Below, piece after piece: positions 31,456-39,042 of a stretch of DNA of 64,000 nucleotides; position 1 is the first letter of the stretch, and the number at the start of each line of letters is the position of its first letter. The DNA comes from an uncultured Pelagibacteraceae bacterium (GTDB lineage: Bacteria > Pseudomonadota > Alphaproteobacteria > Pelagibacterales > Pelagibacteraceae). The stretch spans positions 78,464-142,463 of the forward strand of contig CACKMS010000003.1 of the NCBI GenBank assembly GCA_902601315.1, in the 5' to 3' direction. Below the pieces are notes generated by a model. That model worked only from the letters and a program-made list of their open reading frames with translations, was not told the DNA's origin and did no database searches. Both the position numbers and the translations under genes were made by a program.

Positions 31456-33200
31456 TTGATATAAGTAGAGAGTCCGAAATTAATTTAATCAATATTTTAA
31501 TTGATCAAGATATTATTTCCGGCAAAGATTTAATTGATATTAAAAAAGCTTCTTCCGAAGGTGAAAAATCTCAACTAGATGCTGTATTTGAGTTGAAATT
31601 AACAGATGAAGATAAAATATTAGATTTATTAGTTAAAGAGCAGTCCCTACAAGTTGTAGATCTAACAACAATGCCTATTGCTGATGATATTAAATCAGTA
31701 CTACCATCAAATTATGTGAGAATGAATTTTATTGCTCCTTTTAAAATCGAAGGAAAAACTCTTCATATTGCAATTTCTGATAGTTCAAAATTAAGTTTAA
31801 TGAGAAATTTAAAAACAATAACAAAAAAAGATATTGAACTACATGCAGCTAAAGTAACTCAAATTTCAGATTATATTCAAAAACTTCTTAAAGAGGGAGA
31901 GACAACAATTGAGTCTATTCAAAAAGCTAACAAAGAAAAAATACAAACATTTGACTATGATGTAGATGAAAATGCAGAAGTATTAGACGAAAAACCTGAA
32001 GAAGATATTGAGGCTTTAGAAAACGAGTCTGAAGTAATAAAATTTTCAACAGCAGTTGTTGCAGAGGCAATTAAATCTGGTGTATCGGATATACACATTG
32101 AACCTTATCGTTTCAGTGCAAGAGTAAGATACAGACTAGATGGTATGCTTCAAGAACAAGAGCATTTTTCAAAATTCTTGCACTCAAATTACGGAGCTGT
32201 TGTAACCAGATTTAAGATAATGGGTAAATTAGATATTGCAGAAAGAAGATTGCCACAAGATGGGGCCATTCCATTTAAGATAGATGGAAAAGTAGTAGAC
32301 CTTCGTCTATCAATATTGCCGACGGCAACAAATGAGAGAATTGTAATGAGGATTCTAAACAAAGATGCTGGTGACATAAGTTTAGAACAATTAAATTTTG
32401 AAGAAAACGATTTAAAAAATTTAAGAAAAGCAATTCATGGTACTCAAGGATTAATTTTAGTTACTGGTCCAACAGGTTCAGGAAAAACTACAACTCTTTA
32501 TAGTATTTTAAAAGAGGTATCCAAACCTCACTTAAATATTTTAACAGCAGAAGATCCAGTTGAATATGAATTAGATGGTGTGGGACAAGTTCAAATTAAA
32601 GATGACATTGGTTATGACTTTAATAGAGCGCTTAGATCTTTTTTAAGACAAGACCCAGAGATAATTCTAGTTGGAGAGATGCGGGATAAAGAAACAGTAG
32701 ATATTGGATTGAAAGCTGCACTAACGGGTCACTTAGTATTTAGCACACTGCACACAAATGATGCACCTAGTTCTATTACCAGATTACAAAATATGGGAAC
32801 GCCTGATTATTTAATTTCAGCTGCTTGTTCATTAGTTCTTGCACAAAGATTGGCTCGAAAAACTTGTACTGAGTGTAGAGAACCAGATCCAGATGTAACA
32901 CCGAAAGTTTTAGAGGAAATAGGATTTACAGCAGAGCAAGCATCGAGAGCAAAAGCATTTAGAGGAAAAGGATGTCCTAAATGTAAAGATACTGGTTACA
33001 AAGGTAGAATGGGTATTTACGAAGTATTGAATGTTACAAAACCAGTTAAAGAAGCAATATTAAGAAAAGCAACTACTCCAGAGTTAAAAGAAATTGCCAA
33101 AAAAGAAGGATTTAGAACCATGTCTGACATGGGTAGAGAAATGATTATAAGTGGGGACCTAAACTTCAGAGAGTTTGATAGAGTTCTCAGCATGGATTAA
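31452..33200 (+). CDS. pilB: Type IV pilus assembly ATPase PilB
   Basis: Extension motor of the pilus (GspE family), 582 residues. N-terminal MshE/GspE-N domain (about 1-150), then SDIHIEPYRFSARVRYRLDG; Walker A GPTGSGKTTTLYSI near residue 342; AEDPVEYELDGVGQ (Asp box); Walker B EIILVGEMRDKETVD; His box LVFSTLHTNDAPSS. A zinc-binding C-terminal loop has two Cys pairs (CTECREPDPD and CPKCKDTGYKGRMG). It overlaps pilQ by 4 bases and pilC follows after 4 bp. Confidence 0.96.
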   Translation: MIDISRESEINLINILIDQDIISGKDLIDIKKASSEGEKSQLDAVFELKLTDEDKILDLLVKEQSLQVVDLTTMPIADDIKSVLPSNYVRMNFIAPFKIEGKTLHIAISDSSKLSLMRNLKTITKKDIELHAAKVTQISDYIQKLLKEGETTIESIQKANKEKIQTFDYDVDENAEVLDEKPEEDIEALENESEVIKFSTAVVAEAIKSGVSDIHIEPYRFSARVRYRLDGMLQEQEHFSKFLHSNYGAVVTRFKIMGKLDIAERRLPQDGAIPFKIDGKVVDLRLSILPTATNERIVMRILNKDAGDISLEQLNFEENDLKNLRKAIHGTQGLILVTGPTGSGKTTTLYSILKEVSKPHLNILTAEDPVEYELDGVGQVQIKDDIGYDFNRALRSFLRQDPEIILVGEMRDKETVDIGLKAALTGHLVFSTLHTNDAPSSITRLQNMGTPDYLISAACSLVLAQRLARKTCTECREPDPDVTPKVLEEIGFTAEQASRAKAFRGKGCPKCKDTGYKGRMGIYEVLNVTKPVKEAILRKATTPELKEIAKKEGFRTMSDMGREMIISGDLNFREFDRVLSMD

Positions 33201-33204
33201 TTAA

Positions 33205-34446
33205 ATGTCAGCTGAAACTTATACTTATAAAGGTATATCTGCTGGAAAATATGTCGAAGGTACAGTTGAGGCTTTAAGTCAAGAAGAGGCATCTTTTAAG
33301 CTAAAAGAGCAGAAAATAATAATCACAAATTTAGTAAAAACTAAAAAAAAAGCTGCAGAAAAGAAAAAAAGTAGTGGTGGTGGAATAAGTTTATTTAAAA
33401 AGAAGATTAAACCTGAAGATGTTGTAATTTTTTCAAAACAGTTTGCCACAATGGTTAAAGCCGGTCTTCCTATTCTGAACGTTTTAACAATGTTAAGGGA
33501 TCAATTAGAGCACCCCGAATTAAAAATAATTATCGAAGATATCAGAAAAAATCTTGAAGGAGGTCTTACTCTATCCAAATGTTTTGAAAAATATCCAAAA
33601 ATTTTCGACAACATTTATATAAACTTAATTAAGGCTGGCGAAGCTAGTGGTAAACTAGATGTTTTTTTATTAAAGCTTGTCGATAGTTTAGAAAAAAGAG
33701 AAAAAGTTAAGAAAAAAATTAAGAGTGCATTAACTTACCCTGTTGTTATGTTTGTAGTAGCAATCACAGTAATGGTTTTTATGTTAATAAAAGTTGTTCC
33801 AATATTTGCAGAAATGTATGAAGGTATGGGAGTTGCATTACCAACCCCAACTGCAGTTATAATGAATGCAAGCAATTTCATGAGGGGATCTGGTGGCTTA
33901 ACATTAGCAATAGTATTAATTATTGCTTTTATTGCCTTTAAATATTTAACCACAAAAATTCCTGCAATTAGATACAAGTGGCATCAACGTGTTTTAAAAA
34001 TGCCAGTATTTGGGGACATGATCTTAAAATCTTTAATTGCTAGAATTTCATTAATAATGGGTAATTTAAGTGCTGCAGGAGTTAATTTACTTGAGAGCAT
34101 AGAAATTGCTAAACAAGTAAGTAACAATGATGTTGTAACGTTGGCTCTCGAAAATGTTAAAAAGGGAGTTTTCTCAGGTGATACACTAACTAAATTATTT
34201 TTAAAAGAACCAACATTTCCACCAACATTTAGTCAGCTAATTTCGGTTGGTGAACAAACTGGAAATTTAGATGAAATGTTTACTTCAGTCTCTAATTATT
34301 ATGAAGAAGAATTTGATACGGCAGTAGATAACATGTCAAGTTTAATTGAACCAATCATGATCGTTTTTATGGGAACAATGATTGGTGGATTAATGATTGC
34401 GATGTACTCACCAATATTTAATGTTGGTTCAATTATCGGTCAGTAA
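33205..34446 (+). CDS. pilC: Type IV pilus inner-membrane platform protein PilC
   Basis: Integral-membrane platform that couples PilB/PilT to pilin insertion. 413 residues with two T2SF domains (about 75-200 and 275-400). Characteristic parts are FSKQFATMVKAGLPILNVL, LIKAGEASGKLDVFL, ISVGEQTGNLDEMF and IEPIMIVFMGTMIGGLMIAM. Three main membrane helices. Last gene of the rightward pilM-to-pilC unit; the next genes (kinase/STAS pair) are on the opposite strand, 4 bp from the stop. Confidence 0.95.
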   Translation: MSAETYTYKGISAGKYVEGTVEALSQEEASFKLKEQKIIITNLVKTKKKAAEKKKSSGGGISLFKKKIKPEDVVIFSKQFATMVKAGLPILNVLTMLRDQLEHPELKIIIEDIRKNLEGGLTLSKCFEKYPKIFDNIYINLIKAGEASGKLDVFLLKLVDSLEKREKVKKKIKSALTYPVVMFVVAITVMVFMLIKVVPIFAEMYEGMGVALPTPTAVIMNASNFMRGSGGLTLAIVLIIAFIAFKYLTTKIPAIRYKWHQRVLKMPVFGDMILKSLIARISLIMGNLSAAGVNLLESIEIAKQVSNNDVVTLALENVKKGVFSGDTLTKLFLKEPTFPPTFSQLISVGEQTGNLDEMFTSVSNYYEEEFDTAVDNMSSLIEPIMIVFMGTMIGGLMIAMYSPIFNVGSIIGQ

Positions 34447-34450
34447 TAAA

Positions 34451-34861
34451 TTAATAATTTTTTGTTAGAATTAAGTGATTAACCCAATCATTTCTTGACG
34501 TTTTAAAAATTACTTCATCCATAATTTGACCAATAAAAAAAGTTCCAAGTCCACCTGGTTTAATATCGTCTATTTTTCTAGGTTTGATATTTTCAGGTAT
34601 CACAGGTTTTCCTTTATCATAAATTTCAATTATTAATTGGTTATCTTTAAAACTTATTTCTACACGCATAGTATCTCCTGTTGGCTTACCATTATATGCA
34701 TGCTTAACGACATTTTGTGCAGCCTCTGCTAATGCTAATACAACATCGTCTTTTGTTGCATCGAACATATTATCTTTCGCTAAAACTTCTCTTGCAAAAT
34801 TTCTTATTTGTTTAAGACTGGATGACTCAACTGGAAATTCTTTATGTTCTTCAAATGTCAT
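34451..34861 (-). CDS. RsbW/SpoIIAB-like serine kinase (HATPase, anti-sigma type)
   Basis: 136 residues of a GHKL ATPase of the anti-sigma factor type (HATPase_c_2). N-box: LALAEAAQNVVKHAYNG (E46, N50, H54). G1 box: YDKGKP (D82, G84). G2: PGGLGTFFIGQIMDEV (103-115). Such kinases phosphorylate a STAS antagonist and sequester a sigma factor or other target when the antagonist is phosphorylated. It is coded directly after the STAS gene, with stop and start overlapping as TAATG, inside the pilus cluster. No cognate sigma factor is in the window, so its regulated target is unknown; three PP2C phosphatases in the window could oppose it. Confidence 0.88.
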   Translation of the reverse strand: MTFEEHKEFPVESSSLKQIRNFAREVLAKDNMFDATKDDVVLALAEAAQNVVKHAYNGKPTGDTMRVEISFKDNQLIIEIYDKGKPVIPENIKPRKIDDIKPGGLGTFFIGQIMDEVIFKTSRNDWVNHLILTKNY

Positions 34862-35160
34862 TACTCAATAATTAATATTTGCTCTAATTTTGCCATCATG
34901 ATTACTTTAAGAACTGACTTACTAATTTCTTTAAGTATAACCTTATTTCCAAGTTCAGCGGCTTTCTGATGACTTTCAATGAGAACAGATATCCCAGAAG
35001 AGTCCATGTATTGAACATCTTTAAGATTTAAGTGAACCTCTTTGCCAGCTTCTATTAACGGCATTATTTGCTCTTTGGCTTTTTCGGTTACATCCATGTC
35101 AATTTCACCGTCTAGGTGAACTGTAGCTACATTTCCTTCTTCTGTTATTTTATAAGACAT
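34861..35160 (-). CDS. STAS-domain anti-sigma factor antagonist (RsbV/SpoIIAA-like)
   Basis: 99 residues, a single STAS domain. VATVHLDGEIDMDVTEKAKE is the N-terminal strand-helix unit, and VQYMDSSGISVLI (D53-S54-S55-G56) is the phospho-acceptor loop of the family. Phosphorylation by the adjacent kinase and dephosphorylation by a PP2C enzyme would make it the switch of a partner-switching module. Its upstream gap is shared with the divergent major-pilin gene and carries another GGGTCAA element. Only one STAS gene is seen for three phosphatases. Confidence 0.9.
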   Translation of the reverse strand: MSYKITEEGNVATVHLDGEIDMDVTEKAKEQIMPLIEAGKEVHLNLKDVQYMDSSGISVLIESHQKAAELGNKVILKEISKSVLKVIMMAKLEQILIIE

Positions 35161-35215
35161 GAAAAGCTTATATCACGAATATTTATTAATTTTATGTTAA
35201 AATCAACCATTTCCT

Positions 35216-35240
35216 CACAAAATTGACCCATAATTAACAC
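35216..35240. promoter_or_regulatory. Third copy of the GGGTCAA/TTGACCC element, between STAS and pilin genes
   Basis: TTGACCCATAATTAA at 35223-35237 matches the elements at 23221 and 27048 (TTGACCC followed by an AT-rich block ending in TTAA/TTTA). It lies about 63 bp upstream of the STAS ATG and about 77 bp upstream of the pilin ATG. No convincing -10 hexamer sits at the 16-18 bp position on the minus strand, so here it may act as a regulator site rather than a -35. The 153-bp gap otherwise shows only AT-rich sequence and the pilin ribosome-binding site AGGGAA. Confidence 0.35.
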
Positions 35241-35313
35241 TTGAAAGTTTGAGAGAAATCTAAAATTATGCACTAATAAAAATTATTAATTAATAAAAAA
35301 AGGGAATCCTAAA

Positions 35314-35823
35314 ATGAAGAAAAAACAAAAAGGTTTCACACTTATTGAGCTATTAGTCGTTGTAGCTATTATCGGTATTCTTGCCGCTGTAGGTGTAGTT
35401 GCTTATTCTGGATATACATCTGGTGCAAAAAAGTCTGCTGCTAAATCTAATCATGCTGCAGCCTTGAAATTTGCCGCCGCAGAGATGAAAAAGTGTAACA
35501 TCAATGGTGGTGAAGGAAGTGCAATGAAAAATTCTGCTGGTTCAGAACAATTAAGTTGCGGTGATGTTGGCACAGCCAATGAAGTTGCTAAGGCTTTAGT
35601 TAAGGCGTTAGATGATTTTAAAAATCCGTACGGAAAAGTTCCAAATACTGACGCGGGAGATACTAAGGCTATTCAAATAGGTGCATCAAAAGCAGCTACA
35701 GCATGTAGTAAAGATACAAAAGGCCATACTTATGTTTTTGACGATGCAACCACTTTGTATGTTCAAACTTGTTTTTCAGACGCTACTGCTGACACCATGA
35801 GCAGCCAAACAATGGTTGAGTAA
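35314..35823 (+). CDS. pilA: Type IV pilin, probable major subunit
   Basis: 169 residues. Class III leader MKKKQKG/FTLIELLVVVAIIGILAAVG with Glu5, followed by VAYSGYTSGAKKSAAKSNHAA, closely like PilA/PilE pilins. The globular domain has Cys at MKKCNING, QLSCGDVG, ATACSKDTK and VQTCFSD, enough for two disulfides. A good ribosome-binding site (AAAGGGAATCC) and its own upstream gap suggest strong independent expression, so this is the likely major pilin. The second pilin follows with the two frames 10 bp apart. Confidence 0.9.
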   Translation: MKKKQKGFTLIELLVVVAIIGILAAVGVVAYSGYTSGAKKSAAKSNHAAALKFAAAEMKKCNINGGEGSAMKNSAGSEQLSCGDVGTANEVAKALVKALDDFKNPYGKVPNTDAGDTKAIQIGASKAATACSKDTKGHTYVFDDATTLYVQTCFSDATADTMSSQTMVE

Positions 35824-35833
35824 AAAAAAATTT

Positions 35834-36253
35834 ATGACTACTAGGAGTAGAGGATTTTCTCTAATCGAGCTCCTAGTAGTTGTAGCTATACTCGGTATTG
35901 TATCAGCCATAGGAATAATTGGATACTCTGGCTACGTAAGTTCTTCAAAAAAAAAAGCAGTTGAAAATGGACTAATGCAATTATCACTTGGTCAAACGGA
36001 ATACTATTCAGACAATTCAGCTTATTACGGATCCGCAGCAGGAACAACTTGCACTCCTTCATCTGCAACAACTACAACTGTGCAAACCAAACTTGTTGGA
36101 GGTACAGAACTATTTTCGTCTGATCTTGGATACTCTGTCTGTGCAGTAACAAATGCTGGAGCATTTTATTTTTTAGTGGCAAAGGAAAATGGCGGAAACT
36201 GTGAAATAAAATTAACTGGTAATACTCAAAGTATAACAAGAACTAACTGTTAA
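35834..36253 (+). CDS. Second type IV pilin (PilE/PilA-like)
   Basis: About 139 residues from ATG 35834 (MTTRSRG/FSLIELLVVVAILG); an upstream TTG at 35816 inside pilA is possible but less natural. Glu5 is present, then GYSGYVSSSKKKAVENGLMQ and YYSDNSAYYGSA, similar to PilE. Cys residues GTTCTPSS, YSVCAVTN, GNCEIKL and the terminal RTNC suggest disulfide loops. It is a tandem paralogue of the preceding pilin. No good Shine-Dalgarno is seen, and codons 2-16 form a long hairpin (35837-35880), so its output may be set post-transcriptionally. It could be an alternative subunit or a minor pilin. Confidence 0.85.
   Translation: MTTRSRGFSLIELLVVVAILGIVSAIGIIGYSGYVSSSKKKAVENGLMQLSLGQTEYYSDNSAYYGSAAGTTCTPSSATTTTVQTKLVGGTELFSSDLGYSVCAVTNAGAFYFLVAKENGGNCEIKLTGNTQSITRTNC
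35837..35880 (+). promoter_or_regulatory. Perfect 11-bp inverted repeat (RNA hairpin) at the start of the second pilin gene
   Basis: ACTACTAGGAG (35837-35847) is exactly complementary to CTCCTAGTAGT (35870-35880). The loop itself contains AGAG...CTCT, which can extend the structure. It starts immediately after the ATG at 35834 and lies wholly inside the leader-peptide and helix codons. It may act on translation of pilin 2 or as a 3' stabiliser for a processed pilA transcript; no U tract follows, so it is not a terminator. Confidence 0.6.
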
Positions 36254-36264
36254 TTTACTTTTAA

Positions 36265-36507
36265 ATGTATCAAGATATTAAAAGCTTCATCATAAAAATA
36301 TTTAGTGGGAGCTTAACTCAAAATCAAAAAATTTTTACAACTTTAAGTTTAGCTTGGATAATCTTAATTGGATATCTAACGTGGTGGAATGGTCTAAAAG
36401 GCTTTGCAGTTGATAAAAGCTTTAAGTGGGATGAGTGGTTTTGGTTTGGAATTGTTCCTGCAGTTGTTCCTTATTTTTTTTTCTATATTTGGAAAAAAAG
36501 AGATTAA
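36265..36507 (+). CDS. Small inner-membrane protein, unrecognised
   Basis: 80 residues with two predicted membrane helices (TLSLAWIILIGYLTWWNGL and FWFGIVPAVVPYFFFYIWKK) separated by a short charged loop. No family recognised. It sits 11 bp after the second pilin and 9 bp before the first Amt-phosphatase gene, so it links the pilus and ammonium-sensor genes in one likely transcript. The tightly packed position supports it being real. Function unknown. Confidence 0.6.
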   Translation: MYQDIKSFIIKIFSGSLTQNQKIFTTLSLAWIILIGYLTWWNGLKGFAVDKSFKWDEWFWFGIVPAVVPYFFFYIWKKRD

Positions 36508-36516
36508 ACTACATTA

Positions 36517-38625
36517 ATGGAAATAAATGTGGGTGATGTAAAATCCTTCGTTGATACTCTTTGGGTAATTAATAGCGCAATTCTCGTTTTCATTATGCAA
36601 GCAGGCTTTATGTGTGTTGAAAGCGGTTTATCAAGACACAAGAATAGCATCAACGTTGCCTTAAAAAATGCTGCAGATTTTGGAGTGTCAGTTGTAGTTT
36701 TTTGGCTATTTGGCTTTGGTTTAATGTTCGGCAAAAGCTTTAACGGTTTCTTCGGAACTGATTTATTCTTTTTTGCAACTGACATTGCAGAGTTCCAAAC
36801 TTATTTTGTATTCCAAGCAATGTTTGTTGCAACAGCTGCAACTATAATTTCAGGAGCTGTAGCAGAAAGACTTAAATTCGTTGGATATTTGGTAATGACT
36901 GTTTTTGCTACAGGAATAATTTATCCAATCGTTGGTCATTGGGCCTGGTCTTCAAGTTTTTTAGGAGAGTTAACGAATGAAGGATGGCTTGCAGCATTGG
37001 GATTTGTAGATTTTGCGGGTAGCACAATTGTCCATTCAGTAGGGGGTTGGATTGCTTTATCAGGTATTTTAATTTTAGGGCCAAGAATTGGGAAATATTC
37101 TGAAGCAAACAAAGGAAAGTTTACGGGCTCAAGTTTTCCACTCGCTGTCCTTGGGACATTAATATTATGGTTTGGTTGGTTTGGATTTAATGGAGGAAGC
37201 AATGGCGCAATGGATGAGGCGGTTCCACTTATATTGATTAATACATTTCTTGCAGCATCATTTGGCTTAATAACAAGTCTGATAGTTTCATTTGCAATTT
37301 TTAAAAAGCCAGATCCTTTCTATGTCATACTTGGGCCTCTAGCAGGATTAGTATCAATCACTGCAGCTTGTAATTCTGTCAATTCACTTGTTGCAATTTT
37401 AATAGGTGTAATTGGAACAATAATTGCAATCATTGTTCATGAATTATTAAATAAAAAAGAAATAGATGATGTTGTTGGAGCTGTACCAGTTCATCTTGCG
37501 GCTGGTGTTTGGGGAACATTAGCAGTTGGAATATTTTCAAACCCTGAAATTTTAGGGACAGGCTTATCAAGAATTGATCAAATTAAAGCGCAGTTAATAG
37601 GAATAAGCACAATAGGTTTTTTTTCATTTGTTTCATCATTTATATTTTTTAAGATTGTAAATTACTTTTATCCTTTAAGAGTAAGCCCGTTACATGAAGA
37701 GTTAGGATTAAATATTGCAGAGCATGGCGCTGTGTCCGTCGAACATGACTTAATTGCAATTTTAGACAAACAATCAAAATCTGGAGATTTAAAAATAAGA
37801 GGTCCTCAAGATCCATTTACTGCAGGCGGTGTGATTGGATTATATTACAATAAACTTATGAGCAAGTTAGAGTCTAGCGAAACTGAAAAAAATAAATGGC
37901 GAGAGAGAATTTCCAAAGAAGTAAATCTAGCAGTCAAAGTTCAAGAAAACTTTTTACCAAAAAGAAATTTAAGTAACTTTCCTGTGAGTGGAATAAATAT
38001 TCCTGCGCGAGAAGTTTCAGGAGATTTCTTTAGTTTTTACCCCCATAACGAAAGTATTTATTTTATTATTGCAGATGTCGCTGGAAAAGGAATACACGCA
38101 GGTATGGTAATGGCCAAAGCTTCAACATTATTTGAAATAATGTCTAAGGATAAAGTCGATCCAGATGAAATGATGTTTCATATGAATAATGATTTATACC
38201 AGACTAAAACGGCTGGAATGTTTGTGACTTGCATTTTAGGTGAATATGATTTGGTAAGTGAAGAAATAAGATGGGTGAATGCAGGACACCAACCAGCATT
38301 AATTAGAACACAAGATGGAAAATATTCTGAGTATATTTCAAGTTCAACGCCTTTGGGAGTAATAAAACATAAGGATAAAAGTGTTTATAAATTAGAAAAA
38401 AATAAATTAAGCTCTTCGAGATTTTATGTATTTACAGATGGATTATCAGAAAGTTTGGATAAAAATGGTGATGAAATAGGTGTCGAGGGCTCCATTAAAA
38501 TTATAGAGAATAATTTTAATACTGATTTAAAAAAACAACTCAAGGATGTAACGTCTGAGGTAGTTAAAGTCGCGGGTGACAAAAACCTTAGTGATGACTT
38601 AACTTTAGTAGGGTTAGGAAATTAA
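36517..38625 (+). CDS. Ammonium transporter fused to SpoIIE/PP2C phosphatase (copy 1)
   Basis: 702 residues. Residues 1-390 form an Amt/Mep channel of about eleven helices with AERLKFVGYL, both twin-His residues (H173 in FAGSTIVHSVGG; H326 in VPVHLAAGVWG) and W142/W144 at the pore mouth. Residues about 391-465 are a cytosolic linker (GLNIAEHG, as seen in Amt proteins fused to other signalling domains; then a helix). Residues 469-702 are a SpoIIE-type PP2C domain with metal ligands in VSGDFFSF (D503), ADVAGKG (D520), NAGHQP, FTDGLSES (D641) and SDDLTLV (D693/D694). It probably senses or transports ammonium and controls a cytosolic phosphoprotein; the STAS protein at 34861 is the obvious candidate. 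No frame break separates the two parts. Confidence 0.93.
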   Translation: MEINVGDVKSFVDTLWVINSAILVFIMQAGFMCVESGLSRHKNSINVALKNAADFGVSVVVFWLFGFGLMFGKSFNGFFGTDLFFFATDIAEFQTYFVFQAMFVATAATIISGAVAERLKFVGYLVMTVFATGIIYPIVGHWAWSSSFLGELTNEGWLAALGFVDFAGSTIVHSVGGWIALSGILILGPRIGKYSEANKGKFTGSSFPLAVLGTLILWFGWFGFNGGSNGAMDEAVPLILINTFLAASFGLITSLIVSFAIFKKPDPFYVILGPLAGLVSITAACNSVNSLVAILIGVIGTIIAIIVHELLNKKEIDDVVGAVPVHLAAGVWGTLAVGIFSNPEILGTGLSRIDQIKAQLIGISTIGFFSFVSSFIFFKIVNYFYPLRVSPLHEELGLNIAEHGAVSVEHDLIAILDKQSKSGDLKIRGPQDPFTAGGVIGLYYNKLMSKLESSETEKNKWRERISKEVNLAVKVQENFLPKRNLSNFPVSGINIPAREVSGDFFSFYPHNESIYFIIADVAGKGIHAGMVMAKASTLFEIMSKDKVDPDEMMFHMNNDLYQTKTAGMFVTCILGEYDLVSEEIRWVNAGHQPALIRTQDGKYSEYISSSTPLGVIKHKDKSVYKLEKNKLSSSRFYVFTDGLSESLDKNGDEIGVEGSIKIIENNFNTDLKKQLKDVTSEVVKVAGDKNLSDDLTLVGLGN

Positions 38626-38706
38626 AAAATTAATCAAGATATATAAATTTATTTTGATTTAAAATTTAATAAATATAGATTTCAGCAGTTTTAAAATAAG
38701 GAGAAT

Positions 38707-39033
38707 ATGAAAAAAATAATCTTAAGCCTATTTTTAACATTAATAAGCACAAATTTATTTGCAGCACAAACTCAAATTGCCCAAGTAAATGGTATGATCT
38801 GTATTAAATGTCAAAAAATGGTAACCGAAGCATTACAAAAAGCAAGTCCAGATGCAGATATTAAAGTATCTTGGCCTGAAGGTGTTGCTGTATCTGCTTT
38901 TCAGGATAAATCAAACTTATCTGATGAGCAATACAAAGAAGCAATAGCAGGAACTGGTTTTGAAGTAATTAAAGTTGTCAGCGTTGACAAAATAGTTACT
39001 GATGCAAGTGAAGCTGTTAAAATATTAGACTAA
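38707..39033 (+). CDS. Secreted HMA-like (heavy-metal-associated) domain protein
   Basis: 108 residues: a signal peptide (IILSLFLTLISTNLFA, cleavage near residue 20) and one HMA-type ferredoxin-like domain with a CxxC metal site (NGMICIKCQKMVTEALQKA). The second half has GVAVSAFQDKSNLSDEQYKEAIAGTGFEVI, the usual beta-alpha-beta pattern. It is probably periplasmic, unlike most cytosolic copper chaperones. AGGAGA lies before the ATG. It sits between two Amt-phosphatase genes; whether it serves them or binds metal for another purpose is unknown. Confidence 0.75.
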   Translation: MKKIILSLFLTLISTNLFAAQTQIAQVNGMICIKCQKMVTEALQKASPDADIKVSWPEGVAVSAFQDKSNLSDEQYKEAIAGTGFEVIKVVSVDKIVTDASEAVKILD

Positions 39034-39042
39034 TAAATTTTT

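Noticed and set aside
36517..38625. Amt-PP2C fusion as an assembly or frameshift artefact
   Set aside because: A second independent gene at 39043 has the same architecture and linker, so the fusion is real.
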